Source: Paralichthys olivaceus
Lineage: Eukaryota; Chordata; Actinopteri; Pleuronectiformes; Paralichthyidae
Direction: 5' to 3'
NCBI RefSeq assembly: GCF_024713975.1
Contig: NC_091093.1
Coordinates: forward strand, 31,760,001-31,824,000
DNA length: 64,000 nt
Below are positions 32,901 to 44,769 of the stretch, piece after piece. A program made the position numbers and the translations under genes. Below the pieces are notes generated by a model that searched no databases, was not told the DNA's origin, and saw nothing but the letters and a program-made list of their open reading frames with translations. How positions within the stretch are numbered: the first letter of the stretch is position 1; each line of letters opens with the position of its first letter.

Positions 32901-34248
32901 CTAACCAGAAGGTCAGTGGTTTGAACTCCGGCTCCTCCACTCTGCTTCAGAATTGTTGTGCTGACAATGTGTGAATGGTGTGTGATAGAAAAAGCTCTGT
33001 GGCCAATAAGACTGGAAAAAGCCCAGTTAAATTCAGTCCGTTTCACCATGTACTGAGCGACTGGTTAGTTCGAGACAATAACATGAGGAAAGTGTGTGTA
33101 ATGTGTTGTGATATGTACGTCAGTGTCGTGTTGTCTCCTCGTGTGTTGTGTAGGTGCTGGAGCGAGATGGATGGACGGGGCTTGAAGAAGTCACCAGGCT
33201 GCTGAATGGACATGACTTTTCTGTAACAGGTTCAGTCACCAGGAGATTTGTTGAAGTTGAAGGAGATATTAAAAATGAATAATTTTTTAATCTGTTGAAA
33301 TTAAGATACTTGCACAAACCTGCCTAGATGTTTAAGTTTTCAGCACTTTAAGTCAAATTAAGATGCATTTGGGCAGTAAAGAAAAAAAGAAAAGAAAAAA
33401 CAAATCAAGAAGAAAAGAATCATTGCTTGCATCACTCAGTGGAGTTACACACATACAAGGGTTTAGTCACCAGGTCAGAAGAGAAGAAATAAATGTATTA
33501 TCTGATTAACATGACCTGGTTTCTCTGGGAAACCTCCATGTAGACAAACAGCAGGACTAAAGCTACATGTCGCTGTTTGAAGTAATGAGTGATGAGGTTT
33601 TCTGTCTAATCAGGTAGCAACGGAGCAGATTTAAGAGCAAAGAATGATGCTCAGCGCATTGTCCTGGTCGTGTTCCTCGGAGGCTGCACCTTCTCTGAGA
33701 TCTCAGCCCTACGCTTCCTCGGCAGAGAGAGAGGTAAACGTGACCCTCTGTTCTTCAAGTGTGAACCGGTCATCTAGATTCCAATATGCACCCAAATGAA
33801 AACTTTTTTAAAGAACACGAAGGAGAGAAAGGGTAATTTAAAGGTTATTTAGTTATTGCGAACATACATGAATCAAATTAATCTCTAAAAAAGATTTGAA
33901 GCAAATTTAGCTACTCGCTAGTTTCCATTTGTGGTTCCCCCTCTAGGGTCAGGTGAACAGAAAGCATAAAATTCTCAACTACAAATGGACCAACAACCTA
34001 CAGTGTGCAATGATAATAATAATAATATAGAATACAGACTGATATATCCACCACTCCTTCCTCTCAGTGTTGGAGTTTCGGTGCTGGAGTTTTTTTCACT
34101 TCTGCTGCTCTTGTTGCTTTGAGTGAAACAGTCTTGTTTTAATTAACGACGCTGTTTTCTGATTTCAGGTTATAAATTCATTGTGGTAACAACTGCCATC
34201 ACCAACAGTTCGAGGCTAATTGAAGCTTTGCTGGACAACCATGTGTGA
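26964..34248 (+). CDS. vps33b: VPS33B, Sec1/Munc18 protein of endosomal trafficking
   Basis: SM-family protein that pairs with VIPAS39 (CHEVI complex) and controls late endosome/lysosome fusion, apical sorting and alpha-granule formation; human loss causes ARC syndrome. There are 23 coding exons: 26964-27059, 27460-27540, 27634-27695, 27782-27831, 28660-28727, 29051-29096, 29196-29290, 29897-30001, 30088-30178, 30261-30338, 30546-30619, 30699-30785, 30865-30955, 31185-31259, 31366-31430, 31518-31572, 31655-31701, 32301-32433, 32571-32644, 32741-32842, 33154-33229, 33614-33733, 34169-34248. They join in phase to 616 residues (human 617). Landmarks: [20 protein letters not shown] (residues about 18-37), [102 protein letters not shown] and [20 protein letters not shown] near the end. 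Two SINEs sit in introns 5 and 20. Confidence 0.98.
28783..28975 (+). mobile_element. tRNA-derived SINE in vps33b intron 5
   Basis: GGGCGACTGTGGCTTAGGTG then GTAGAGCG is a tRNA-like A box region, and CCTTCGATCCCTG is the B box. The body continues with GAAGTGTCCTTGGGCAAGAT then ACTGAACCCCGAATTGC and CTGATGGCTGTGCCGGC, the common teleost SINE body. The tail is lost or diverged. It is not a tRNA gene: the cloverleaf does not close and no CCA-side acceptor is present. Confidence 0.85.
29340..29730 (+). repeat. Dispersed teleost repeat with AGGTCA-like words
   Basis: GTTTGTCCGTCCGTCTGTTT, TATTTCAGGAACCATGTGAG, GATGAACTGATTTTGAAGG and TGTCACTGTGACCTCACATC are words of a repeat widely seen in fish DNA. 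A second fragment lies at 53880-54055 (GGTGGCCAAAGGCCAAGGTC then ACTGTAACCTCACAAAG). It is internally iterated and non-coding, and occupies vps33b intron 7. Confidence 0.55.
32862..33060 (+). mobile_element. tRNA-derived SINE in vps33b intron 20
   Basis: Same family as the copy at 28783-28975, more decayed: CTGTGGCTCAAGAGGTGGAG, GTCGTTCACTAACCAGAAGG, GGTTTGAACTCCGGCTCCTC. This copy keeps the 3' part absent from the first: GTGTGAATGGTGTGTGATAG, AAAAGCCCAGTTAAATTCAG and TCCGTTTCACCATGTACTGA. Confidence 0.85.
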
Positions 34249-34629
34249 GACGTGTCAGCTCATCATGACGGACAGAAGCCACACACATGTCTGAGTGAAC
34301 TCTTCATGCTTCATTCCCTCCAGCTCTGACATGACAGATGGAAAGTTTCCTCATGCTCTGATTCTGTTGTCAAAACAACTGTGAAGATGTCTCATGTAAA
34401 AACAGTGAATGTTTTTAACAGACGTTGAAGCTTTTCCTTGTGTTTTTTGTCTCAATTTCAAAATATATAGAACAGATCTGCTTGTTGTTGTGTCATATGA
34501 TTAGTAATCAGATAGAAGACACAAAAATCAAATTCCTACGCAAAACGTATAAAGAAATATCTCATACATGTTACAGCATTCCTGTTTTCTGAGTTTGTGA
34601 CAGAAGTGAGCTATGTCACAATCTGTCAG

Positions 34630-34990
34630 AGGTGAAGTGTTGATTTATGACATGACACATACATGATTTATTAGTAATCACATACATGACACACACATGA
34701 ATTATTATTCACATATATGACACATACATGATTTATTACATTACACACATGATTTACTATCTATCATACATGACACACAAACATGACATACATGATTTAT
34801 GACATCACATATATGACACATGATTTATGACATCGCATACATGATTTATTACATGACACATACATGATTGATTACGTCACATACATGATTTATTACATGA
34901 CACACACATGAATTAATATTCACATATATGACACATGATTTATGACATCACATCCATGATTGATTACGTCACATACATGACACATGATTT
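34630..34990. repeat. Tandem repeat of ACATACATGATTTATTACAT type
   Basis: Loose tandem copies of ACATACATGATTTATTACAT plus GACACACACATGAATTATT, downstream of vps33b. The interval 34249-34629 is the presumed vps33b 3' UTR; no clear AATAAA is seen there. Confidence 0.85.
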
Positions 34991-35074
34991 ATTGAAGTGA
35001 CGATTTCAGTTTAAAATAAAGTTTCAACAGGAAACCGGTTTGAGCGTTTGTTTCACTCACCGGGTCGTTCCGTG

Positions 35075-35200
35075 GTGGGCGGGTACATGTTACTGTGAGC
35101 TTCGTGAGCTCCCCGCCCCCGCGGTACACGGCAGTGTCACACAACGCGCGCTCCCGCGGAAGGAGCCAATCACAGAGCAGAGTGCGCGGATTTTGAACAA
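35075..35200 (+). promoter_or_regulatory. prc1 cell-cycle promoter: GC boxes, CCAAT, CDE/CHR-like pair
   Basis: GTGGGCGGG (35075-35083) and CCCCGCCCCCGCGG (35111-35124) are GC boxes. CCAAT (35166-35170) is an NF-Y site. GCGCGG (35184-35189) followed closely by TTTGAA (35192-35197) has the form of a CDE/CHR tandem, the element bound by DREAM/MuvB on G2/M genes. PRC1 is a known G2/M gene, so the position 150 bp before the ATG is what one would expect. Binding itself is inferred. Confidence 0.6.
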
Positions 35201-35343
35201 CAGACAAACGGATGAAGAGAAGTTTCTGCTCAGAAACGAGTTGAGTTGTTTTGAATCTTAGAGTTTGAGTTGAACTAAACTAAACTAAACAACTACCCGA
35301 GGTCAGCAAACACCTTCAACCACAACTCGAGCTGAAGTCCACG

Positions 35344-38300
35344 ATGAGAAAGAGGTAAAATGAACTTTGTTTTTCTGACGATGCACAGTCATGATAGTTA
35401 AAACATGTTAACTTAACATGTCAGATTACTCATGATAGTTAAAACATGTTAACTTAACATGTCAGATTACTCATGATAGTTAAAACATGTTAACTTAACC
35501 ACGTTAGTCATGATAGTTAAAACATGTTAACTTAACCACGTTAGTCATGATAGTTAAAACATGTTAACTTAACATGTCAGATTACTCATGATAGTTAAAA
35601 CATGTTAACTTAACCACGTTAGTCTTGATAGTTAAAACATGTTAACTTAACATGTCAGATTACTCATGATAGTTAAAACATGTTAACTTAACCACGTTAG
35701 TCATGATAGTTAAAACATGTTAACTTAACATGTCAGATTACTCATGATAGTTAAAACATGTTAATTTAACATGTCAGATTAATCATGATAGTTAAAACAT
35801 GTTGGTTAAACCAGAAAGAGGTAAAATGAACTTTGTTTTTCTGACGATGCACGGTCATGATAGTTAAAACATGTTAACTTAACATGTCAGATTACTCATG
35901 ATAGTTAAAACATGTTAACTTAACATGTCAGATTACTCATGATAGTTAAAACATGTTAACTTAACCACGTTAGTCATGATAGTTAAAACATGTTCACTTA
36001 ACCAAGTCAGATTACTCATGAGAGAGAGAGAGAGAGAGAGAGAAAAGCAACACAGTTATTGACATGTATTAAAATAAAGAATGACGGACAGAGAGAAGTG
36101 GAGAAGTGCTCAGTGCATGATGGGAGTTCCCCCTCAGTGCATGATGGGAGTTCTCCCAGCAATCTAGACCCATAGCAGCATAACTAAGTGATGGTTCAGG
36201 ACCTGATCCAGAACTATAGACTTTATCAAAGAGGAACGTTTTAACTTTAAATGTAGAGATGGTGTCTGACTCTAGAACCATGACAGTCACACATGTTAGT
36301 CACACATGTTAGTCACACATGTTAGTCACACATGTTAGTTAAACCACGATAGTAAAACGTGTTAGTTAAACCATAATTAAACCCATTCGGTTGATAAATA
36401 AGGCCGGTTCGGTGATTGGCATCACCTCAGACTCACTTGAGGTCACCTTATTAAAGAGGGTTAGGAGGAAGGACCGAGCTTCAAACAGTCATGTGCTCTG
36501 AAGGCGTCACTGACACAGTGATATTAACAGTGTTCTACTGAACGACTAAAAGGTTTTTTATTCCAGCAGCGGAGATTATTTAATAAACATTTTTAGTTGT
36601 GGGCTGGATCCATGGCTTCTATCAGTGATGGGGTTTTTATCATTTTGATGCGTCCTGTGAATGTAATGTTTGTGTTCTTCTTCATTTAATCAGTGAGGTG
36701 CTGGCAGCAGAGGCGGTGTCGTGCCTGAACAAAGCTCTGTGTCATCTGAAGGACATCTGGGAGGAGATTGGGATCCCGGAGGACCAGAGACTACAGAGAA
36801 CAAATGTGGTTAAGAACCACATCAAGGTAACACACGGACAATGTGGCCTTCTGCAGCTCACTTGACAATACCGTCTGTTCTCTGGAGTATACATTTGAAA
36901 AATGTCGAAGAGAAACACCACTAACAAGACGGCAGAGACAAGTCGTCAAACGTGTGGGAACCTTTTACATTGAAGCCTTCAGAGACTGTTAACTGCAAAA
37001 TTAAAAAAATGATTTCACATAGAACAGCGACAATATTGTGGAATGAACCTGAAGAGAAAACATGAGGGAGCCAGTCTTCTTCTCTTGGTTTACTGATGGA
37101 TTGTAAACAACGTTAAGGTTCATACCACAGTGATGTTGTGCTGCTACTGTATGTCATGTCAGCTTTGCACAGGTTTTCTTTGAGGCTTTGATGTAAAATG
37201 TTCACACACTTTTAATGAGATTACCGACTCAACAATGAGAGGGAGATGGTCGAGAGACCAAAAGACTAAATGAAGAGAGGGAGCTGCGATATCGAAATGT
37301 TCCAAAGCAGAACAACAACCTGTTGGAAGATGTTGCGTTGCTCAGTTTAGTGTAAATACAGACATGAATTCAGCCCAGTGCAGCTGCTCTGCTGTGAGAG
37401 ACACTTCAGAAAAAGTCAAAATAATCTTCTTTCCTAACGACTATTGCTTGACCCCGATGTACTGATGGTACTAATGAAGCAGCCTTTTTAGTTTTTTACA
37501 TCTTTACCACGGACATTTTATTGAAACTAGATGCTGTGTATGATGGGTTTCCAAACACATTAATCTGTATCCATGTCGGCCAAAATGATCCCCAGAATAA
37601 TCATTGACTGGATATTTTGATATATACACATCATTGTTCTGTATTATATGTAATTCATGTATGTATATCCACCAGGGCTTACTAGAAATGATGATCAAAG
37701 AAGAGGAGTGTCTGAAGAAGAGGCTCCTCAGCAGCATTCACACATGCAGGACAGAAATGGAGAAACTCTGCCTAGAACTTCAGCTGCCTGTGTTTGAGGT
37801 AACAATGTTTTCAGTGTTGGAATAATTCAGAAATCATTCAGAAAGAATTCAACGTTTCTTACACATTCTATTCCAGATTGATGACAGAAGGATCATTAAG
37901 TGTCATATGTCTCAAACAGTATTAACCTGCTTACTCACTGTTCATTTCATTCTGAAACTATTGGTGACACAAGTTAATACAAAATACTAAATCTGATCCT
38001 GATGATCAGATTTACGAACTGTGACGACAGTTCAGCTTTGAAGAAAAAAGCTTGAGATGGAGAAATGTCTTAAATTTGTTCTCTGCATATTCAGGAAGAG
38101 GAGGGTGTTAGCATGCTCCAGCAAGAGAAGAACATCCGCACACAGGTGGAGGCCCTGATGAAGGAGAGGACTCGTAGGATGCAGCAGCTGAAGGATCTGC
38201 TGGAGCAGGACCAGGACCTGTGCGACATCTTGTGCTCAATGCCATACGGCATCGCTCCGGAATCTGTGCCGTCACCGGAACAACTGGAGAACTTCAGCCA

Positions 38301-41300
38301 GCACATCACCAATCAGAGCACAGAGAAGGTGGGAGCTTGTTGTCTTACATGCCCTGAAAATAAAAAGGACACAGTATAATCTGTCCCCCTGTCATGTTTA
38401 CAGGCAAAACGTTATGCTGAGTTCATGGACCTGAAAAAGCAGATCATCTCGTACATGGATGAGCTGGATCGCATCCCTGAGACCAGTTTTGAGAAAGACG
38501 TGGTCTGTGAGGATGAGGACTCGTTTTGTCTTTCCAGCGACAATATTACAGCGCTCAAGCTGCTCCTTTGTCAGGTACCGTAATTTTTTATAACATTATA
38601 CTGAGTATTTGTTGTCTTAACATACTTTTACAGCCTGCTGTAGGCGATATTACTTCTATAAAATGTCTTATGTTATTTTATGTAAACTTGGTATTCAGTT
38701 AATAATATTCTTATAGTTAATCCATTTATCCATCCAGTTCCTTCTGTTTATCCAGGTTGGGATAAAATATAGTTTTGGTAATCATTGCTTTTTCTCCTGA
38801 ATATTGAATAAATGCATTTTGTTGATAATAATAATATGAGTTTTCAGAGAAATCTCTGTCTGTGTCTCCCATATCTGGAGAACTATGAGCTTCACACTTG
38901 TTACGTGTGTTGAACGAGATATGTTGAATATTAATACAAATGAAATAAGTGCTCTGTAGCAGCAGCGGCTGGGACTCATCAATTTAAGTTACATTGTCAA
39001 TTAATTCTCCAGTTGGGGGTTCTACAGCTCTATTACCACTTGGGTTAAAGGTATAATTCAAAACCAGCGAACACTGTCAAAGCTGCAGAGTTATGAACTG
39101 ATGCCACTTTTCTGCCATTTTGATGCTGCAGCTGGAGGAACGAAAGGCAGAGAATGAGGCGATGTGTGAGACTCACAGAGAGAAGATCCAGCAGCTGTGG
39201 GAGCGACTGCAGGTTCCTCAGGAGGAGAGAGGTGCCTTCAGTGAGCATATGGTCACATCCAAGAAGAGGAACCTTGAGGCTGTGAGAGGACTTTTAGTTC
39301 ATGTCTGTCAAACACCATCTGTGGTCGCCAGCACTGTGGCTGCTGTTTTTGCTGTTTTGGCAACACTTTTAGTTTTCTGTTTCAGTTACAAGGAGAAGTT
39401 GAGCGTCTGGAGGAGCTCAAATTGTTAAACATCCGTAATGTCACAGATGCCATCCGCTCCGAGATCGCTGTGTTTTGGGAAAAGTGCTTCTTCAGCACCG
39501 ACCAGCGACAGGCCTTTGCACCATATCTTAGTGGTGGGTTCACATCTTGTTTTCAGCCACTATAAGTTGAATGATGCTTAAGTTTGTATCAGTGTTGACA
39601 TTTAAGGTGACATCAACTGTTGTAGAGGATTTTACTGAGGAGCTGTTGTATCTGCATGATGCTGAGATCCAGCGCTTGAAGCAGCATTATGAAGATCACA
39701 AAGAGCTTTTTGATGGAGTTCAACAATGGGAAGAAAGCTGGAGACTCTTCCAAGAGCTGGAGGTGAGGACACCTCAACAGTAACAGGAATAATTTAGACA
39801 ACAACATTTATACAGATAAAGAATTTACACACGTAGCAGCAGTTCAAATACTCAAAATATATTTTTAATCAGGATGGAAAATGATCAGATTTTTCGATTC
39901 TATTTCTGTCAGTCAAAGGCATTAGAGGGTAGAACCAGATCAATTCATTGGCTTCTTATTGCAGATATTCAGTATCTGTAACAGTGTATATAGCTAATGC
40001 GTCACAATAACTTTTTATTAATTTTAAAGAACTGTAAAATGTCCCTCAGTATATAATTGATACTATTATTACCTTAAAAAATCTTTTCTGTATCATGGAG
40101 TGATTTTAAACATCTGATGGTCCAGCTTTTCACTTTTTCCCTTCAAGATCAGCACATTATGTTTGCATGAAATGTTTAATGATATGATGAATATTTCAGC
40201 TTCATGCCAGAGAGGATTGTCTCATATTCTGTCTCTTTAAACTTTCTGGCTGTCAGAAAAAAGCCACAGATCCGGCAAGATTCACAAATAGAGGAGGGAA
40301 TCTTCTCAAAGAGGAGAAACAGAGGTCTGAGCTGCATAAAAGTCTGCCCAAGGTAAGAAGGACACCTATTATTATCGTCCAGACTGAAAATATCTTGTAA
40401 CATTTCTCAAGAATTTGACAGTGTGTGTGTTTTTTAGCTTGAAAGGAAATTAAAAGCCCAGATAGATGGGTGGGAGAGTGAACAGGGTCGGGAGTTTCTG
40501 GTAAACGGACAGAAGTTTCTGAAGTATGTGGAGGAACAGTGGGAACTGCACCGACTAGAGAAAGAAAAGGAGAAAGAAGAAAGGGTAAACATGTTATTTT
40601 GTATCAAAGATTTAGTCCGTATGTTGCCTTAGAAATGTGTTGACACTTCTTTACATACTCTAAACAGCATTTGAAGAGGACCAAACAGACTGAGGAGGAT
40701 ATGCTGTATGGAACAGCTGTGCGAACACCGACCAAACACAGATTCCTGGGCACCACCACACCAAATAATAAATCACGAAAGGTTGTGACCTCTATTTGTT
40801 GTTTTTCCTGTTTGAGCCGATACACATTCATTCTATTCAGTGATGTGACACACTCCCTGTCTCTCTCAGCAGTTTAATGCCACTTCCAGTATTTCTAGTG
40901 CCACCTCCAACAGCACCATGCGCTCCGTCTATGGTGGAACTGTCTGTCGCTCCCCTGTGCCCCGCCCACCTCTCTCTGCAAACAAGGTGGGTTTCACATT
41001 AAAGAGAAAACAAGTCAAATCAGAGCTGCTAAAAGCAGCAATGGGCCGTGGCTGGGCATGTCCTTCTCCCTCAAGCGTCCTCAAGCGTCCTTGGGCCCCT
41101 TGAAAGGTGCTATAAAAATGTTTTTGAGGATGAATGTGTTGCTACTCCACCCAGCATTTTGCTTGAGCAAACATGAGCAGCTATTGTACATCACCCAGGG
41201 CTAGAATTCACAACCTCAGGTCTGATGACTGCGCTGCTCTGAAGTTAAATTGAACTCATTAGGAGAAGTATCTGTGGTGATCATTGTTGATCTTGTGACG

Positions 41301-43746
41301 TAACTTCAAACACATCAACATTTAAATAAGCTACACAAATCCTTTAATATCTTTGATTTATTATCTGGGCAGCAGCATAATTTGCCAAATATATTGACAT
41401 GCAGATTGTGAATGTATGGCACATGGAACAACAATTTGTCGCAGTTCAAGCCGTCTTTTGCGATACGTATATCACATGTCATATCGCGATGCAGATACAT
41501 TTTCGATATGTCGTGCAGCCCTACAGAAAAAAGCACAAACACTATTTTCAGGACATTTTTCATTCTGATTCTGATTCTGATTCTGATTGTTAATGTCTGA
41601 AAACAACTTTAGTCTTGTGCTGAACTCTAAAAAGACTTTACTGCATTGTGTAGTTTAGGAGGTCTGACTTGTCTCACCTGTTTTTCACTGCTTTGTGTTT
41701 TCTAGTGTCCAGCGGCACGAACACCAGGAGGCGGTAAACCCCCCCAACCCAGACTGCAGGGCTGTAACAAAGAAAACGAGGCTCAGTTGAAGGGAATCCC
41801 TCTGAGTGGTGCGTTGCTGACCCCCGCTAGTCCACAGCGTAACTTCAGCATAGCTTCTGTTGCCAGCACATATTCAGAGTTTGTGGTAATTTAAACTTTT
41901 GTCTCTAATTTCTTTTCTCTGCTTCTATTTAATTCTGTGCCAGAACACATTGAAGTCTATGATTGAAGTTTCTGGTGATGTTCAAATTGCTAATGATATA
42001 AATTTATGTTTTAGAGGGACTTGGTCAACAGTGAATCTGTTCAGTCAAGGTGTGTTTGGAGTTTTAAAACCTCGTGTGATGCTCACTCATCTCTTTTATC
42101 TTAACTGCATGTCTCTAATCAGAGGACAGATTTCCTTTTATGAATAACATTATGTTTTGACTTAGATAGGAACAGTTACATGACTACTGACACTCCCACA
42201 TTTCTTTAGTGTTTGTGTGTGCTTCAGTTCATTCATTAGAGATGACTACACACAAACTGCAAGTCCAAAGTGTTGACCCTGACAAATTATATTTGAGGGG
42301 ACGGGGTACTAGGCCCGGGGCAGACACCCAGGGAGCCATGTGCAGCTCCACTTAGTTTGTGCTGTGCACTGTCGACCGAGCCAAACCGCGGGTGCCCCAC
42401 CATCTCCTCCGGCTCTCCATACATACTGTATGTAACATTCAGTTGTTTTTACCCAGGCTGAGTTTACTCACATGTCCGATGCGATGGTCTGTACACACCT
42501 GGTATTAAAATGTGTTTTCTGTGATCTCAAGTGGACAGACCCCATTCAGAGGTGGTCTGAGCCACATGTGTCCACATTCTTTTAAGCAGTGTGAACACAG
42601 ATCCGTCCTGGGCCACATATGAAGGACATCGTCCTCAGCTGACGTCTCTGAGCTGCTGCAGTTTCACTAAGAATCGAACATGTTTTTTCTCTTCTTGTTG
42701 ATTTGATCAGCACATCGACACTGATCAGCACATTATGATCCATACTTTCCTTAAATTGGTCAAATCTTTCTTCACAGCTGCCCAAGATTCATTCAGACTC
42801 TCCTGACTCGTCTCTCCCTCTCTTTCTCTGGCTCGTGTCACACACACACACATGCACCCACCCACACAGTGACATCGGACACATCCGTAAACTCCGACTT
42901 GGTCAAAACAACATTGTTGGTCTCAAGTAACACAAATGATGTACGTATTCATTTGCATGTAGTGTTAGAGTTGAGCAAGGGAAATGAGATCCGATCACAG
43001 GTGAGCACAGGTGTGAGCACGCTTACTTAACGCTGGCCACTCATGATCGAATCTCTCTGGACGGATGTTAATGTGGATAGTTGAGCACACATAGAAAGTA
43101 GTATTTCATGACATACACAAACTGAAATGGAAATAATATGGAGTATGTACGGTTATGGTATCGATCTCTCAAATTCTGAGCCTCCATTTGTTCCCAAAGT
43201 TCAAGAATCATACAAAATTTTTGAAGAAAGGAGGTAAAGAGACAAAGTGACTATCAACTGAATGAATTAAGGCCTGATGGAAACATGAGTTCAGTGTCTG
43301 TAGTTTAATTCTAAGTTTAAGACCTGGTAGTGAGACACTGTAATGATCCTCACTGACACTAGTCCTTTATGTCTCAGTGAGACACTGTAACTAGTCTTTA
43401 TGTCTCAGTGAGACACTGTAACTAGTCTTTTATGTCTCAGTGAGACACTGTAACTAGTCTTTATGTCTCAGTGAGACACTGTTTGAATTATGTTTGGCTT
43501 TAAATTTTAGAATTGAAGTAGGTCAATCTATATTTCCATTATCAGCAACTTAATCCACTAATTTTTAACACGTTTGTCTGTTAAATTTATAAAAGACGTG
43601 AAAATAATAACTAATAAACAGTTCAACTTCACTTTGACAAACTAAGAGATTGTGTCTTCTCACTAATTCCACAGCGAGACCTGTCCAAGGCCTCTGACGC
43701 CAAGATCCAGCACAACATCCTGAACTCCACCAGCAGCAACCTCTGA
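35344..43746 (+). CDS. prc1: PRC1, antiparallel microtubule bundler of the central spindle
   Basis: MAP65/Ase1 family protein that crosslinks antiparallel microtubules at the midzone and recruits KIF4 and PLK1 for cytokinesis. Coding exons: 35344-35354, 36694-36826, 37676-37798, 38095-38328, 38404-38574, 39132-39281, 39386-39533, 39626-39762, 40257-40352, 40438-40584, 40668-40781, 40870-40986, 41706-41885, 43675-43746; 610 residues (human about 620). The first coding exon supplies only MRK and part of Ser4. Residues about 1-330 are coiled-coil rod. LQVPQEERGAF and the stretch to EKKATDPARFTNRGGNLLKE lie in the spectrin-like microtubule-binding domain. The tail is basic and disordered, with a Cdk-type site at Thr470 (RTPTKHR), a KEN box at 549-551 (NKENE) and the conserved QRNFSIASVASTYSEF. 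Exon 12 has a NAGNAG acceptor: residue 489 (Gln) is optional. Poly(A) signals lie at 44010 and 44165. Confidence 0.97.
35385..36020. repeat. Minisatellite in prc1 intron 1 with inverted-repeat core
   Basis: About fifteen copies of CATGATAGTTAAAACATGTT followed by AACTTAACATGTCAGATTACT or by AACTTAACCACGTTAGT. Many copies contain ACATGTTAACTTAACATGT, a perfect 9 bp inverted repeat around one base. The second half restarts at 35813 with a copy of the exon 1 edge and intron start (AGAAAGAGGTAAAATGAACT then TTGTTTTTCTGACGATGCAC), also found at 35347. A (GA)n run follows at 36020-36043. Confidence 0.95.
36285..36345. repeat. Short tandem repeat TAGTCACACATGT
   Basis: Four to five copies of GTTAGTCACACATGTTAGTC-type units in prc1 intron 1. 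The remaining intron sequence, 36346-36693, holds nothing I can name. Confidence 0.85.
41320..41523. mobile_element. MITE-like element ending CGATATGTCGTGCAGCCCTA
   Basis: The right part reads TATCACATGTCATATCGCGA, then TGCAGATACATTTTCGATAT, then GTCGTGCAGCCCTA. This matches the ends of common non-autonomous hAT-type elements in fish, with a CAGGGCTGCACGA-type terminus in reverse. A left terminus could not be found; it is truncated or diverged. It lies in prc1 intron 12 and is followed at 41562-41589 by a (TTCTGA)n run. Confidence 0.5.
42440..43090. repeat. MITE-like dispersed repeat in prc1 intron 13
   Basis: It carries CACACCTGGTATTAAAATGTG-type sequence (42495-42515), GATCTCAAGTGGACAGACC, GCAGTGTGAACACAGATCCG and, further on, GATCCGATCACAGGTGAGCA. 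These are words of the same family as 25755-26160 and 51520-51660. It may be two adjacent copies. The 42140-42440 part of the intron is unassigned. Confidence 0.4.
43325..43485. repeat. Tandem array with GTCTCAGTGAGAC hairpin
   Basis: Four to five copies of TGTCTCAGTGAGACACTGTA followed by ACTAGTCTTTA. GTCTCA-G-TGAGAC is a perfect 6 bp inverted repeat around one base. It lies in prc1 intron 13, 190 bp before the last exon. Confidence 0.9.
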
Positions 43747-44009
43747 CCCCTCCACTCTGATGTGACTGCGTCATTCAAATACAGTACAATGAAGTTTTGT
43801 TAAAGATTGATCACTACCTTTCACTGCTATCAGCTATTTTATATGTAAATGAAGGTAATAATATATTTAGTGTTGAGTCAGTGATAGACAAGGTGTCACT
43901 GTCTGTAAGAGGGCTAATGTTTGTATGATAACTTAAACTAACACTCATTTATTTCAGTTTTTTTTCTATTTTCAGATGTAAAATCTGTCGTCTGCACATT
44001 TTTTAAAAC

Positions 44010-44170
44010 ATTAAAGAAAGTTAAGCTTTCTGAGCTTATGCATCTGGGGTCACAGGCCAAATGTATTGAGTACATTGCACTTTCTAAAAACATATATTGC
44101 AGTGCATCAAGTCAATTTTTTCTACATGTATGTATCTGTATATATTTATATCAGTTCCTGTTGTAATAAA
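44010..44170 (+). promoter_or_regulatory. prc1 poly(A) signals
   Basis: ATTAAA at 44010-44015 and AATAAA at 44165-44170 lie 264 and 419 bp after the stop codon. Both have T-rich sequence nearby, so alternative 3' ends are possible. Confidence 0.55.
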
Positions 44171-44769
44171 TGTTTGTCAAAGATGGATTCTGTCATTTAA
44201 GGTTGTTCTTATCACATTGACATATGATCAAGTTCATGTTTCTGATCAGTTTAAGTTGCTTTACCAACTACCTAAGAACTCAAAGAAACACTTGTTCTAT
44301 TGACCAGTGAGGATCAAATCTTCATCCTCACGTGTTTTTCATTAATCTAGTTCAACAGAATTTACAGTGATTAAGTAAAGTAAAGTGTGACTTTCTGGTT
44401 TTTTAAAAACTGAAATAAGGTTAAATCGACTATTTGAAAGGAAGAAGTTCTATGAAAAATCCATGATACTGTCTTTAAGAGGTGGCAAATTATTTTTGAT
44501 TGAGTTGTAAGAGAAATATAGAAAATAAAACTTGTGTAGAACAACTTGTGATTCCCCTGAGTCATTGACTTACTCACTGGACTGTGATCAGCCTTGTATG
44601 CAAACTAAAGCACAGACAGTTTCATCAAATCCAATCAGATAGTTTAATGTAGCATTTCACAATTTTCACATCATCGTATACATCCCCTCCAGAAAAATTA
44701 ATGTGTCTGAACTGTTTTTAGAGTGAAAGAAGTGAACAAACACATTTCTCCCTTATCTTCCTTTTGTCT

